In this document: in pieces, positions 8,200 through 16,419 of the stretch
Position numbering within the stretch: the stretch's first letter is position 1
Layout of the letters: each line of letters begins with the position of its first letter
NCBI GenBank assembly: GCA_038529265.1
Contig: JBCBDX010000009.1
Span: 1 to 64,000, forward strand
Source of the DNA: JBCBDX01 sp038529265
GTDB lineage: Bacteria; Pseudomonadota; Alphaproteobacteria; Rhizobiales; Rhizobiaceae
DNA length: 64,000 nucleotides
Direction of reading: 5' to 3'
The notes under the pieces: generated by a model
Database searches by the model: none
What the model was told of the DNA's origin: nothing
What the model saw: the letters and a program-made list of their open reading frames with translations, nothing else
Made by a program: the position numbers and the translations under genes

Positions 8200-9618
8200 C
8201 TACTCCGCTGGTTGCAGTGCAGCTGGCGCGCCGGGCATTGCAGGCTCACCGGCTGCGTCAGGCTTTGGCTCTTGACTGCCGCCCTTGGCCGCTTTGGCCG
8301 CCAACCGGATGATGACGAACAGATAGGCACCCAACAGCAGCACATAAACCGCGAGGTAGGCCAGCAATGTGGACAGAACCATGCCGCCTGCAATCGGGCC
8401 GAGCGCATCTTTTGTGGTCAACACGCCGGAGACCAACCAGGGCTGGCGCCCGATTTCGGTGACATACCAACCGGCAATCGTTGCTACCCAACCGGACAGC
8501 GCCATCGGAACAAAAGCCATCGCCAGGAACTTGGGCAGTGCCTCTTCCTGGTTTCTGCGGCGGTAGAGATACCAACTGCCTACCCATGAGAGGAACAGCA
8601 TGGCCATGCCTGTACCGACCATAATCCGGAATCCCCAGAACAAGGGCGCGACAGGCGGGTGCATAACCTCGCCATCATCGGTGACGAACTCGTTCAAGCC
8701 GGGCACAACACCGTCGGCGCTGTGCTTCAGGATCAAGCTGGCGCCGGACGGAATACCAATTTCGAACCGGTTTTCGCGTGCTTCCTGATCTGGAATAGCA
8801 AAGAGAAGCAAAGGTACATTGCCACGCGTTTCCCAATTGCCCTCCATTGCTGCAACTTTTGCAGGCTGGTGCTCAAGTGTGTTGAGGCCATGCATGTCGC
8901 CAGCAAAAATCTGGATCGGGATCAAAACAGCGCCCAGGAACACACCCGTGTTGAGTGCCTTGCGCATCGCATCGGAACGATCACCCAACAAATAACGGAA
9001 TGCGGACAGACCGGCGATGAGGAATGCCACCGTCAAGCCGGACGCCAGTAGCATGTGCACCAGGCGATAGGGCATTGAAGGATTGAAAACGATCGCCCAC
9101 CAGTCTGTGGCAAAGGCAACGCCTTCGCGGATTTCAAACCCGGCGGGCGTGTGCATCCACGAATTCAAGACCAATATCCAAAACGCACTCATGGTAGTGC
9201 CGAAGGCCACCAGAAATGTCGCCAGCGTGTGAATGCTGTTGGATACGCGCCGAAAGCCGAACAGCATGATGCCAAGGAAGACCGCTTCAAGGAAGAAAGC
9301 AGTCATGACTTCATAGGCAAGAAGCGGCCCGGCAATATTGCCAACCGTTTCCATAAAGCCCGGCCAATTCGTACCGAATTGGAAACTCATGGTGATACCA
9401 GAGACAACACCCATCGCAAATGACAGCGCAAAGACTTTAACCCAGAAGAAGTAAGCGTCCATCCATGCTTGATCGCCTGAGCGCGCGTACCGCAGCTTGA
9501 AGTACAAAAGCACCCAGCCCAGCGCGATCGTGATCGTCGGGAAGAGGATGTGAAACGTGATGTTGGCCGCGAATTGCATGCGCGACAAAATAAACGGGTC
9601 TAAAACTGAGCTTTCCAT
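8200..9618 (-). CDS. cydA: Cytochrome bd-type (cyanide-insensitive-like) ubiquinol oxidase subunit I
   Basis: A 472-residue CydA/CioA. The N-terminal 'RMQFAANITFHILFPTITI' carries the haem b595 His ligand (about residue 23). 'MPYRLVHMLLAS' carries the haem b558 His. 'GWYVTEIGRQPW' is the GRQPW signature after the axial Met region. The quinol-binding Q-loop is short compared with the roughly 520-residue E. coli-type CydA, which is the mark of the CIO-like subgroup. The C-terminal 25 residues are Pro/Ala-rich and soluble. The start ATG 9618 has AAAGG upstream. It is transcribed with cydB. No clear FNR/FixK box was found in the 86 nt upstream. Confidence 0.95.
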   Translation of the reverse strand: MESSVLDPFILSRMQFAANITFHILFPTITIALGWVLLYFKLRYARSGDQAWMDAYFFWVKVFALSFAMGVVSGITMSFQFGTNWPGFMETVGNIAGPLLAYEVMTAFFLEAVFLGIMLFGFRRVSNSIHTLATFLVAFGTTMSAFWILVLNSWMHTPAGFEIREGVAFATDWWAIVFNPSMPYRLVHMLLASGLTVAFLIAGLSAFRYLLGDRSDAMRKALNTGVFLGAVLIPIQIFAGDMHGLNTLEHQPAKVAAMEGNWETRGNVPLLLFAIPDQEARENRFEIGIPSGASLILKHSADGVVPGLNEFVTDDGEVMHPPVAPLFWGFRIMVGTGMAMLFLSWVGSWYLYRRRNQEEALPKFLAMAFVPMALSGWVATIAGWYVTEIGRQPWLVSGVLTTKDALGPIAGGMVLSTLLAYLAVYVLLLGAYLFVIIRLAAKAAKGGSQEPKPDAAGEPAMPGAPAALQPAE

Positions 9619-9704
9619 GGTCTTGGCCTTTCACGCATCAAATGACGCTTGCGAGCCCATATTTTCATATGACAAGCTGACGCAATGGCCCTGGAGAGCA
9701 AGAC

Positions 9705-10151
9705 ATGATGACGCACCGCACAATAACTGGCGCAGTAATGGGTTTTATCATCCTTCTCGCAATGTCTGTAAGTGCTATGGCGCAGACACCTTATGAGCCA
9801 GCGCGCGGCACCGCAGAACGCAAAGCCATTCTCGATGCCGTTCGCGCGAAGATTGAAGCAGAAATGCGCGGGCCCGTCGAATTTGTCGTTGGCAGTCTAC
9901 AGGTTCTGGATGGCTGGGCTTTTGCACGCCTTGAGCCACAACGGCCGGGCGGACGCCCCATCGATCCGGCAAATACCGTGTGGGCCGATGACATTGAGAT
10001 GATGGATGGGCTTACTGTTTGGGCTTTGATGCGCGAAACCACGGGCGGCTGGGGGTTGGTCGATGCTGTTACAGGTCCAACTGACGTCGCTTTTTGGGGA
10101 TGGTGGGACTTTTACGGCGCTCCAGAAGAAATCTTCGGTCTGCAAAACTGA
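9705..10151 (+). CDS. Exported periplasmic protein of unknown function
   Basis: A 148-residue protein with a convincing signal peptide (residues about 1-27, 'GFIILLAMSVSAMAQ', cleavage after AMA). The mature part is about 120 residues with 'VEFVVGSLQVLDGWAFARLEPQRPGG' and 'VWALMRETTGGWGLVDAVTGPTDVAFWGWW', a pattern of alternating beta strands rich in Trp and Gly. I recognise it as a conserved exported protein type but cannot name a function. It starts with ATGATG at 9705. It ends 2 nt before alkB, so the two are probably co-transcribed, although a periplasmic protein and a DNA-repair dioxygenase have no obvious joint role. Confidence 0.75.
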   Translation: MMTHRTITGAVMGFIILLAMSVSAMAQTPYEPARGTAERKAILDAVRAKIEAEMRGPVEFVVGSLQVLDGWAFARLEPQRPGGRPIDPANTVWADDIEMMDGLTVWALMRETTGGWGLVDAVTGPTDVAFWGWWDFYGAPEEIFGLQN

Positions 10152-10153
10152 CG

Positions 10154-10771
10154 ATGGAAATCCTACCCAAAGGCGTTCGCCATGTTCCCATGGCGCTGAC
10201 AACCGTCGAACAACGTGCGCTGCTTGAAGATATTCGAGAGATCGTGCGCCAAGCACCGCTTTATGTGCCAACCATGCCGCGCACCGGTAAACCCATGTCC
10301 GTGCGCATGACCAATTGCGGGGAGCTTGGTTGGGTAACAGACAAGGAAAAGGGCTATCGCTACCAGCACTTGCACCCGGTGACAGAAAAACCATGGCCGC
10401 CCATGCCTGAGATCCTTCTGGCGCTATGGACCAATTATGCGGGGTATGATCAGCCGCCTGAAGCCTGCCTGATCAACCACTATGAACCAACGGCAAAAAT
10501 GGGTCTTCATCAGGATCGTGATGAACAAGACTTCGATGCACCGGTTTTGTCGGTGTCACTTGGCGATACATGCCTGTTTCGCGTTGGTGAAAATACCCGC
10601 TCTGGCGGCACCAAGTCGATCAAACTGCAATCGGGTGACGTGCTGGTGATGGGCGGAGAAGGTCGCCTCGCCTTTCATGGCGTCGACCGGATTTATCCTG
10701 GTACGTCAACGCTTCTGAAAAAGCCCGGACGAATCAACTTGACGCTAAGACGCGTTACCAAACCGGTCTAA
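10154..10771 (+). CDS. alkB: AlkB-type Fe(II)/2-oxoglutarate-dependent DNA/RNA repair dioxygenase
   Basis: A 205-residue protein of AlkB length. AlkB removes methyl groups from 1-methyladenine and 3-methylcytosine by oxidative demethylation. The facial triad is visible as His119-x-Asp121 ('GLHQDRDE') and His175 ('RLAFHGVDRI'). The 2-oxoglutarate-binding and substrate arginines are in 'RINLTLRR' (193, 199). 'MSVRMTNCGELGW' and 'ACLINHYEP' are typical AlkB strands. ATG 10154 was chosen because the encoded start 'MEILPKGVRHVP' aligns with AlkB. A frame extending upstream overlaps the previous gene. It converges on coaA with 7 nt between stops. Confidence 0.93.
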   Translation: MEILPKGVRHVPMALTTVEQRALLEDIREIVRQAPLYVPTMPRTGKPMSVRMTNCGELGWVTDKEKGYRYQHLHPVTEKPWPPMPEILLALWTNYAGYDQPPEACLINHYEPTAKMGLHQDRDEQDFDAPVLSVSLGDTCLFRVGENTRSGGTKSIKLQSGDVLVMGGEGRLAFHGVDRIYPGTSTLLKKPGRINLTLRRVTKPV

Positions 10772-10778
10772 CCAAAGA

Positions 10779-11843
10779 TCAAAGCTTGCGAAGCAGTACG
10801 CTTTCTACCAAATGGTCGGCACCTTTGCGCAAGATCAGGTCGGCACGCGGACGTGTTGGAAGGATGTTTTCGCGCAAGTTTGTCAGGTTGATATTTGCCC
10901 ATAAGCCTTCTGCGATGGCGAGTGCTGCATCCTTCGACAATTGCGAATACCGGTGAAAGAAAGAATTGGGATCTTTAAAGGCGGTTTCACGCAGGCGCAT
11001 GAAGCGATCAACATACCATTTGTGGATCAGCTCATCGTCTGCATCAATGTAGACGGAGAAATCGAAAAAGTCGGAGACAAACGGGATCATACGCCCATCT
11101 TCAGGCAAATCTCTGACCTGAAGCACATTAATGCCTTCGAAGATCAAAATGTCCGGCTGCTCGATGGTCAGATACTCGTCTTCACGCACGTCGTAGGTCA
11201 AATGCGAATAAAGCGGCGCCTTGACCGACTTCTCGCCCGCTTTGATGGCGGACAGAAAATTCAAGATTGCGCTGACATCGTAGCTTTCTGGAAAGCCCTT
11301 GCGCTCCATCAAGTTGCGATTGCGCAATTCTTCATTTGGAAGCAAAAAGCCGTCTGTTGTCACCAAGGAGACTTTTGGGCTTGTGGGCCAGCGGGCCAGC
11401 AGCTCTTTCAGCACACGTGCGGTGGTAGACTTACCGACTGCAACGGAACCCGCAACGCCAATAATGAAAGGCGTTTTATTGACTTCCTCCACATTAAGAA
11501 ATTTCTTTCGCTGCCGGAACAATTCCTGCGAAGCTTCGACATGAGCGGACAACAGCCGAGAGAGCGACAGGTAAATCCGACGCACTTCGTCCAATTCAAT
11601 AGGGTCGTTCAATGAGCGCAGTCGGTGAACTTCGTCTTCGGAAAGCGTGAGCGGTGTATCGGCGCGAAACTCTGCCCACCGCTCCGCTGTAAAATATCGA
11701 TAGGGCGAAAAGGGTCCGCCAGCCAACTGGTCGACAACAGCAGCGTCTTCCGGTGATTGTGGCGGCGGCGCTGGCGCTCTGGCCAATTCATCAAAAAGCG
11801 CATTATCGAGCGCAGAAGCACTTGTATCTGCAGACCGGTCCAT
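10779..11843 (-). CDS. coaA: Pantothenate kinase type I
   Basis: A 354-residue CoaA, which phosphorylates pantothenate in the first step of coenzyme A synthesis. The P-loop is 'GVAGSVAVGKST' (residues 129-140), followed by 'LVTTDGFLLPN', 'RKGFPESYD' and 'DILIFEGINVLQ', all family motifs. The typical enzyme is about 315-330 residues. Here an extra 35-40-residue low-complexity, Pro/Ala-rich N-terminus precedes the conserved 'SPYRYFTAERWAEF'. GGAGGG sits 5 nt before ATG 11843, so the long start is well supported. It lies directly downstream of hisE (26-nt gap), as is usual in rhizobia, so it is probably part of the his transcript. Confidence 0.96.
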   Translation of the reverse strand: MDRSADTSASALDNALFDELARAPAPPPQSPEDAAVVDQLAGGPFSPYRYFTAERWAEFRADTPLTLSEDEVHRLRSLNDPIELDEVRRIYLSLSRLLSAHVEASQELFRQRKKFLNVEEVNKTPFIIGVAGSVAVGKSTTARVLKELLARWPTSPKVSLVTTDGFLLPNEELRNRNLMERKGFPESYDVSAILNFLSAIKAGEKSVKAPLYSHLTYDVREDEYLTIEQPDILIFEGINVLQVRDLPEDGRMIPFVSDFFDFSVYIDADDELIHKWYVDRFMRLRETAFKDPNSFFHRYSQLSKDAALAIAEGLWANINLTNLRENILPTRPRADLILRKGADHLVESVLLRKL

Positions 11844-11869
11844 CGCATCCCTCCCGAGGCGAAGCCGCT

Positions 11870-12193
11870 CTATAGTGCCTTACGCGAGGCTTTCTCCGCA
11901 AGCCCACTTTGCGCTGTCCGGCGTTCAAGCTCGGAAAACACTTCTTCCACGGATACGCCCTTTGCATGCGCCAGAACCAGCCAGTGATAAAGAAGATCGG
12001 CGCTTTCTGCCGTGAAAGAGGCTTGGTCCTCGCTCAGCGCGGCAATGATGGTTTCAGTCGCCTCTTCGCCGAGCTTTTTGGCAATCTTTTCGGGGCCGCC
12101 CGCAATTAATTTGGCGGTCCACGATGTTTGCGGGTCATCTGCCGCTTTCGCAGCAATGATCGCTTCCAAGTCTTTCAGTGAGAATTTACTCAT
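11870..12193 (-). CDS. hisE: Phosphoribosyl-ATP pyrophosphatase
   Basis: A 107-residue HisE that hydrolyses phosphoribosyl-ATP to phosphoribosyl-AMP, the second step of histidine synthesis. The MazG-like metal-binding helices are visible as 'KKLGEEATETIIAAL' (Glu-Glu-x2-Glu) and 'ESADLLYHWLVLA' (Glu-x2-Asp). It is a stand-alone HisE. hisI is not in this window, as in most alphaproteobacteria where the two are separate. The ATG overlaps the hisF stop by 4 nt, a standard coupling arrangement. Confidence 0.96.
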   Translation of the reverse strand: MSKFSLKDLEAIIAAKAADDPQTSWTAKLIAGGPEKIAKKLGEEATETIIAALSEDQASFTAESADLLYHWLVLAHAKGVSVEEVFSELERRTAQSGLAEKASRKAL

Positions 12194-12972
12194 ACGGCGA
12201 TCTCCGATGGATCGAGGCGCACAGGAATTCCCGCCTTTGCCATATGCGCTTTGGCCTCGCCGATTGTGTAGGTCCCAAAATGGAAAATCGAGGCGGCAAG
12301 AACGCCGGTCGCATGCGCATCACGCACGCCTTCAACAAGATGATCGAGCGTGCCGACACCGCCAGAGGCAATCACCGGCACACGAACCGCATCCGCGATG
12401 GCTCGGGTGAGCGGCACATCAAAACCGGCCTTCGTACCGTCGCGATCCATCGACGTGAGCAGGATTTCACCTGCACCCAGATCGACAACTTTTCGCGCGA
12501 ACTCTATGGCATCAATCCCTGTCGGCTCACGACCGCCATGGGTGAAGATTTCCCAGCGATTGTCACCGACGGACTTTGCATCGATGGCAACCACAATGCA
12601 CTGGTTGCCGAACTTGTCAGCCGCTTGCGCCACAAAGTCCGGGTTCTTCACCGCTGCAGTGTTGATGGAAACCTTGTCGGCACCCGCGAGCAAGAGCTTG
12701 CGAATGTCTTCAACCTTGCGCACACCGCCGCCAACCGTCACCGGCATGAAACAATGTTCAGCGGTGCGCGCAACCACATCATAGATGGTATCGCGATTGT
12801 CGGATGAGGCGGTGATGTCCAGAAAGCAGAGTTCATCAGCCCCTGCCGCATCATAGGCAATAGCTGCCTCGACCGGATCACCAGCATCAACCAGATCGAC
12901 AAAATTGACGCCTTTGACGACGCGACCGTCTTTGACATCGAGGCAGGGAATGACACGGGCTTTCATGGTCAT
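12190..12972 (-). CDS. hisF: Imidazole glycerol phosphate synthase cyclase subunit
   Basis: A 260-residue (beta/alpha)8 barrel. The N-terminal 'KARVIPCLDVKDGRVVKGVNF' contains the catalytic Asp of strand 1 (Cys-Leu-Asp), and the second catalytic Asp is in 'LTSMDRDGTKAGFD'. Phosphate-binding loops are 'TVGGGVR' and 'IASGGVGT'. With HisH it makes imidazole glycerol phosphate and AICAR. ATG 12972 (MTMKARV) was chosen: GGAG precedes it and homologues begin there. It overlaps the end of the upstream small membrane-protein gene by 4 nt and the hisE start by 4 nt. Confidence 0.97.
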   Translation of the reverse strand: MTMKARVIPCLDVKDGRVVKGVNFVDLVDAGDPVEAAIAYDAAGADELCFLDITASSDNRDTIYDVVARTAEHCFMPVTVGGGVRKVEDIRKLLLAGADKVSINTAAVKNPDFVAQAADKFGNQCIVVAIDAKSVGDNRWEIFTHGGREPTGIDAIEFARKVVDLGAGEILLTSMDRDGTKAGFDVPLTRAIADAVRVPVIASGGVGTLDHLVEGVRDAHATGVLAASIFHFGTYTIGEAKAHMAKAGIPVRLDPSEIAV

Positions 12973-13274
12973 ACTGTACGGCTCCGCCAATCAAAAAACT
13001 GCTTCAAAATGAAGGCCACTAGCCAAATAATGATCGAAAGGGCGCCTAGTGGGATCGAAACCAACATAAACCATCCGAATATGAACATCGCGCCCAGCAG
13101 TCCCCCTATGTCATTACCGGCGATGATGCAGGGGTTGGTGTACCCTTCATGCAAAACACATTCGTTTGCATTTGCAATCATACTGGAAATCACTACGGAC
13201 AACACAGGGGAAATTCCGACAATCACACCGGCCAAACAAATCCGCGACAAGTATTTGAACCAACTCCTACGCAA
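12969..13274 (-). CDS. Small two-helix membrane protein inserted between hisA and hisF
   Basis: A 101-residue protein with two or three membrane segments (about 14-35, 57-78 and 78-95). Between them is a short extracytoplasmic loop 'ECVLHEGYTNPCIIAGNDIGG' with two cysteines. This Cys-x3-Glu-Gly-x3-Pro-Cys-x5-Asp-x-Gly pattern recurs in small uncharacterised membrane proteins of many proteobacteria, and no function is known to me. The only start is TTG 13274. It is supported by AGAAGG 8 nt upstream and by a stop codon 5 codons further up. It sits 12 nt after hisA, and its end overlaps the hisF start, so it is translated within the his operon. Confidence 0.72.
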   Translation of the reverse strand: MRRSWFKYLSRICLAGVIVGISPVLSVVISSMIANANECVLHEGYTNPCIIAGNDIGGLLGAMFIFGWFMLVSIPLGALSIIIWLVAFILKQFFDWRSRTV

Positions 13275-13286
13275 ATGACCAGCCTT

Positions 13287-14042
13287 CTATGCGGATGTGC
13301 GGTTTACGCCGTTTAAGATGGAAAGCGCGTTTTCTGGATCGATCCGACCATCATACAGCGCGCGGCCGGAAATCGCACCTTCCAGCTTGGCCGCATCGGG
13401 CATCGTCATGCGTACAATATCGGCAATTGAAGCCAATCCGCCGGAAGCAATCACCGGAATGGAAACGGCATCGGCCAGATCAATCGTCGATTCCCAATTG
13501 ATGCCCGTTAAAATCCCGTCGCGGTCGATATCGGTATAGATGATGGCCGCAACGCCTGCGCCTTCAAAACGCTTTGCCAGTTCGATGACGCCAAGCTCTG
13601 ATGCTTCCGCCCAGCCTTCGACAGCAACCTTGCCGCCCTTGGCATCGATGCCAACGGCCACTCTGCCGGGGAACAATTTGCAGGCCTGTTTGACGAGATC
13701 GGGATCGCGGACAGCGACAGTGCCCAAGATCACGCGCGCCAAACCCTTTTCGAGCCAAGCTTCAATATGGGCCAAGGTGCGGATGCCACCGCCGAGCTGA
13801 ACGGGGTTTTTCGTGGATGCCAAAATGGCGTCAACCGCCGCGCCATTGACGCTTTCGCCCTCAAACGCACCGTTAAGGTCAACAACATGCAGCCATTGAA
13901 ATCCTTGCTCTTCAAAGGCTTTGGCCTGCGCACCGGGGTCTTCATTGTAGACGGTGGCAGTATCCATCTCACCGAGCTTGAGACGCACGCAGTGCCCATC
14001 TTTCAGATCGATGGCGGGAAAGAGGATTTTCGATTTCGTCAC
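13287..14042 (-). CDS. hisA: Phosphoribosylformimino-AICAR phosphate isomerase
   Basis: A 251-residue (beta/alpha)8 barrel that carries out the Amadori rearrangement ProFAR to PRFAR in histidine synthesis. It shows 'LFPAIDLKDGHCVRL' with the catalytic Asp of strand 1, 'VQLGGGIRT' phosphate loop, 'YTDIDRDGILTGIN' with the second Asp, and 'IASGGLAS'. The GTG at 14042 overlaps the hisH stop as GTGA, arguing for that start. A GTG three codons upstream (14051) is an alternative. Confidence 0.96.
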   Translation of the reverse strand: MTKSKILFPAIDLKDGHCVRLKLGEMDTATVYNEDPGAQAKAFEEQGFQWLHVVDLNGAFEGESVNGAAVDAILASTKNPVQLGGGIRTLAHIEAWLEKGLARVILGTVAVRDPDLVKQACKLFPGRVAVGIDAKGGKVAVEGWAEASELGVIELAKRFEGAGVAAIIYTDIDRDGILTGINWESTIDLADAVSIPVIASGGLASIADIVRMTMPDAAKLEGAISGRALYDGRIDPENALSILNGVNRTSA

Positions 14043-14689
14043 GGTGCCCACTTCAGGAAATTCGTGATCAAAGCCAGACCCAATGTCTGGCTTTTTTCCG
14101 GGTGAAATTGCGTGCCGAAGACATTGTCGCGCGCAACGATGGCCGTTACCGGCCCACCATAATCGCAGTTAGCCACTACATCATCGGCATTGGTTGCATC
14201 CAGAAAATAAGAGTGGACGAAATAGGCATGCAGCCCGGTGGGCCCCGTTTTGATACCATCCAACATTGGGTGCTCGCCGTGGGCGTCCAGCGTGTTCCAG
14301 CCAATCTGCGGAATGCGTAATGAGGCATCGTTCGGCTGCATGACTTTCACATCGCCGGGTATCCAGTCAAAGCCCGACGTTACTGTTTTCTCCAAGCCGC
14401 GCGTTGCCATCAGCTGCATGCCGACGCAAATCCCAAAGAACGGGCGGCCTTTTTCTTTCACAGCAACATCGATGGCCTGTCGCATGCCGCCAACTGCTTT
14501 AAGACCTGCCGCACAATCGGCGTAAGCGCCAACGCCCGGCAGCACAATGCGATCTGCGCTGGCGACGCGGGCCGCGTCTGCCGTCAGATCAATCTCGGCT
14601 TGGATTGACGCTTCGCGGGCCGCGCGCTCAAACGCCTTTGCCGCCGAGCGCAAATTGCCCGACCCATAATCAATGATCGCTACGCGCAT
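14039..14689 (-). CDS. hisH: Imidazole glycerol phosphate synthase glutamine amidotransferase subunit
   Basis: A 216-residue class I glutamine amidotransferase that supplies ammonia to HisF. The nucleophile elbow is 'FFGICVGMQLM' (Cys near residue 88). The His-x-Glu of the triad is in 'FGTQFHPEKSQ'. The oxyanion strand 'VGAYADC' is at about 55-61. Its gene lies 6 nt from the DUF2628 gene and overlaps hisA, so dosage with the other his enzymes is tied. Confidence 0.97.
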   Translation of the reverse strand: MRVAIIDYGSGNLRSAAKAFERAAREASIQAEIDLTADAARVASADRIVLPGVGAYADCAAGLKAVGGMRQAIDVAVKEKGRPFFGICVGMQLMATRGLEKTVTSGFDWIPGDVKVMQPNDASLRIPQIGWNTLDAHGEHPMLDGIKTGPTGLHAYFVHSYFLDATNADDVVANCDYGGPVTAIVARDNVFGTQFHPEKSQTLGLALITNFLKWAP

Positions 14690-14695
14690 AATGCC

Positions 14696-15133
14696 CTATG
14701 CCAACCCCAAAATCATGTCCGTGTCAGCATCCGGTTTGGGCGCTTCTTTCTTTTTGGTCGAAGGAACGCGAGCCATCAGTTCGGCCGCATGAAATTCGGC
14801 TTCTTCATAGTTTTGCGCTTCCGCAACCGTACCGATTTCCCGGTAACCGCGCCGTTTCAGCCGGGCAATGATGCGGCCATCGCCCTCAATTGCCACCAGC
14901 AACCCCAGTGTCAAATTGCCAACCAAGACGATACCCATCGTTTCCGGATTGCCTGAGAAGAGGCTGATCGCCATGACAAGAGGCAAAAGAAGGATGGCTT
15001 CAAACCAGAGCCGATGAAAAATGAGCCAGGGAACAGGAAAGCCAATCGCAAGCACCGCAAAGCCATCGCGCATCACGCGCACTTTCTGGCTTTTGGTTTC
15101 GATATCGCTTTCCAATACTACGTAACGTGGCAT
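14696..15133 (-). CDS. DUF2628 family membrane protein
   Basis: A 145-residue protein with two or three membrane segments in its middle ('FAVLAIGFPVPWLIFHRLWFEAILLLPLVMAIS', 'MGIVLVGNLTLGLLVAIEGDGRIIARLKRRGY'). The 'FPVPWLIFHRLWFEA' segment with aromatic residues at the helix ends is typical of DUF2628. The C-terminal 30 residues are charged and soluble. The gene sits between hisB (3-nt gap) and hisH (6-nt gap), a position conserved in rhizobial genomes as I recall. A link to histidine metabolism has not been shown and may be only positional. Confidence 0.85.
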   Translation of the reverse strand: MPRYVVLESDIETKSQKVRVMRDGFAVLAIGFPVPWLIFHRLWFEAILLLPLVMAISLFSGNPETMGIVLVGNLTLGLLVAIEGDGRIIARLKRRGYREIGTVAEAQNYEEAEFHAAELMARVPSTKKKEAPKPDADTDMILGLA

Positions 15134-15136
15134 GCC

Positions 15137-15736
15137 TTATCCGTTCAAAGTGCCTTTTGTTGACGGTATCGCACCCTCTTGGCGCGGATCCAGTTCGATA
15201 GCGGTACGCAAAACCCGCGCAACCGCCTTGAAACATGTTTCTGCAATATGGTGCGCATTTGCGGCATAAAAATTTTCAACATGCAGCGTCATGCCGGAAT
15301 TTTGCGAAAAAGCCTGAAAAAACTCGCGCACCAGTTCGGTGTCAAACGTGCCGATCTTTGGAGCCGTGAAGTTCACACGCCAAACCAAAAACGGCCGACC
15401 CGAAACATCAATGGCAGCGCGGGTAAGCGCTTCGTCCATGGCAAGATCCAGGCTTGCGTATCGTGTCACGCCCGCGCGGTCTGCCAAGGCCTGATTGATC
15501 GCCTGACCAAGCGCGATACCAACATCTTCCACAGTGTGATGATCATCAATGTGCAGATCGCCATCTGCCTTGATGGTCATATCAATCAATGAGTGTCGCG
15601 ATAGCTGATCAAGCATATGGTCAAAGAAGCCAATGCCGGTTTCGATTTCGCGTTTCCCGGTTCCATCAAGATTGACCGAAACGATTATGGCCGTTTCGTT
15701 GGTCTTGCGGGTCACTTCAGCAATGCGATCTGCCAT
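15137..15736 (-). CDS. hisB: Imidazoleglycerol-phosphate dehydratase
   Basis: A 199-residue HisB, which removes water from imidazole glycerol phosphate. The metal-binding repeats are 'GFFDHMLDQLSRHS' and 'HIDDHHTVEDVGIALG' in the first half, and 'NAHHIAETCFKAVARVLR' in the second. It is the monofunctional dehydratase, not the bifunctional enterobacterial form. ATG 15736 (MADRIAEVTRKT) was preferred over ATG 15757 because AGGA lies about 10 nt before it and homologues start with this sequence. It heads the minus-strand his operon and is divergent from hslV across about 120 nt. Confidence 0.95.
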   Translation of the reverse strand: MADRIAEVTRKTNETAIIVSVNLDGTGKREIETGIGFFDHMLDQLSRHSLIDMTIKADGDLHIDDHHTVEDVGIALGQAINQALADRAGVTRYASLDLAMDEALTRAAIDVSGRPFLVWRVNFTAPKIGTFDTELVREFFQAFSQNSGMTLHVENFYAANAHHIAETCFKAVARVLRTAIELDPRQEGAIPSTKGTLNG

Positions 15737-15855
15737 CTTCTTATATTCCTGATGCATTCGCGCCGGTGTGTATCAAGCCTTTTGGCCAATGACCACCATA
15801 CGTTTGCAACAAGCTTATCGATCCTTACATAGGCCCAAAGAAAAGGAATTTGCTG

Positions 15856-16419
15856 ATGAGTGAAAACAGCGCTTTGCCGTCAATGCACGCTACTACAATT
15901 GTGACCGTTCGGAAGGGCGGCAAAGTTGTCATCGCCGGTGATGGTCAGGTGACCATGGGCCAATCCGTGGTCATGAAGGGCAATGCCCGCAAAGTTCGCC
16001 GCATCGGAAAGGACGGGCAGGTGATTGCCGGTTTTGCCGGTGCTACAGCTGACGCGTTCACACTACTCGACCGACTGGAAAAGAAACTGGAACAATATCC
16101 AAACCAGCTGATGCGTGCGTGCGTGGAACTTGCCAAAGACTGGCGCACGGACAAATATTTGCGCAATCTGGAAGCCCTGATGCTGGTGGCAGATAAAGAA
16201 ATATCGCTCTGCGTTACCGGCAATGGCGATGTGCTTGAACCCGAATATGGCGTGATGGCCATCGGCTCTGGTGGCAATTATGCGCTAGCCGCCGCACGGG
16301 CCCTGGTTGATCTTGATATGGATGCTGAAGAAATCGCCAAACGCGCTATGCAAATTGCGGGTGATATTTGCGTTTTCACCAACCATAATCTGGTGATCGA
16401 GACGATGGATGCGGCTTGA
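15856..16419 (+). CDS. hslV: ATP-dependent protease proteolytic subunit HslV
   Basis: A 187-residue proteasome-beta-like peptidase that forms a double hexamer inside HslU rings. The sequence around the catalytic N-terminal Thr is 'MHATTIVTVRKGGKVVIAGDG', so about 12 residues precede the mature end and must be removed. This is longer than the single Met in E. coli but usual in rhizobia. 'AGFAGATADAFTLLDRLEKKLEQYP' is conserved. ATG 15856 has AAAAGGAA about 7 nt upstream, whereas TTG 15850 does not. hslU lies downstream but is separated from hslV by three genes, two GNATs and a membrane protein. Confidence 0.97.
   Translation: MSENSALPSMHATTIVTVRKGGKVVIAGDGQVTMGQSVVMKGNARKVRRIGKDGQVIAGFAGATADAFTLLDRLEKKLEQYPNQLMRACVELAKDWRTDKYLRNLEALMLVADKEISLCVTGNGDVLEPEYGVMAIGSGGNYALAAARALVDLDMDAEEIAKRAMQIAGDICVFTNHNLVIETMDAA

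Noticed and set aside
9619..9704. An FNR/FixK-type box (TTGAT-N4-ATCAA) for cydAB
   Set aside because: Only the right half ATCAA is present; the left half does not match, so no call was made.
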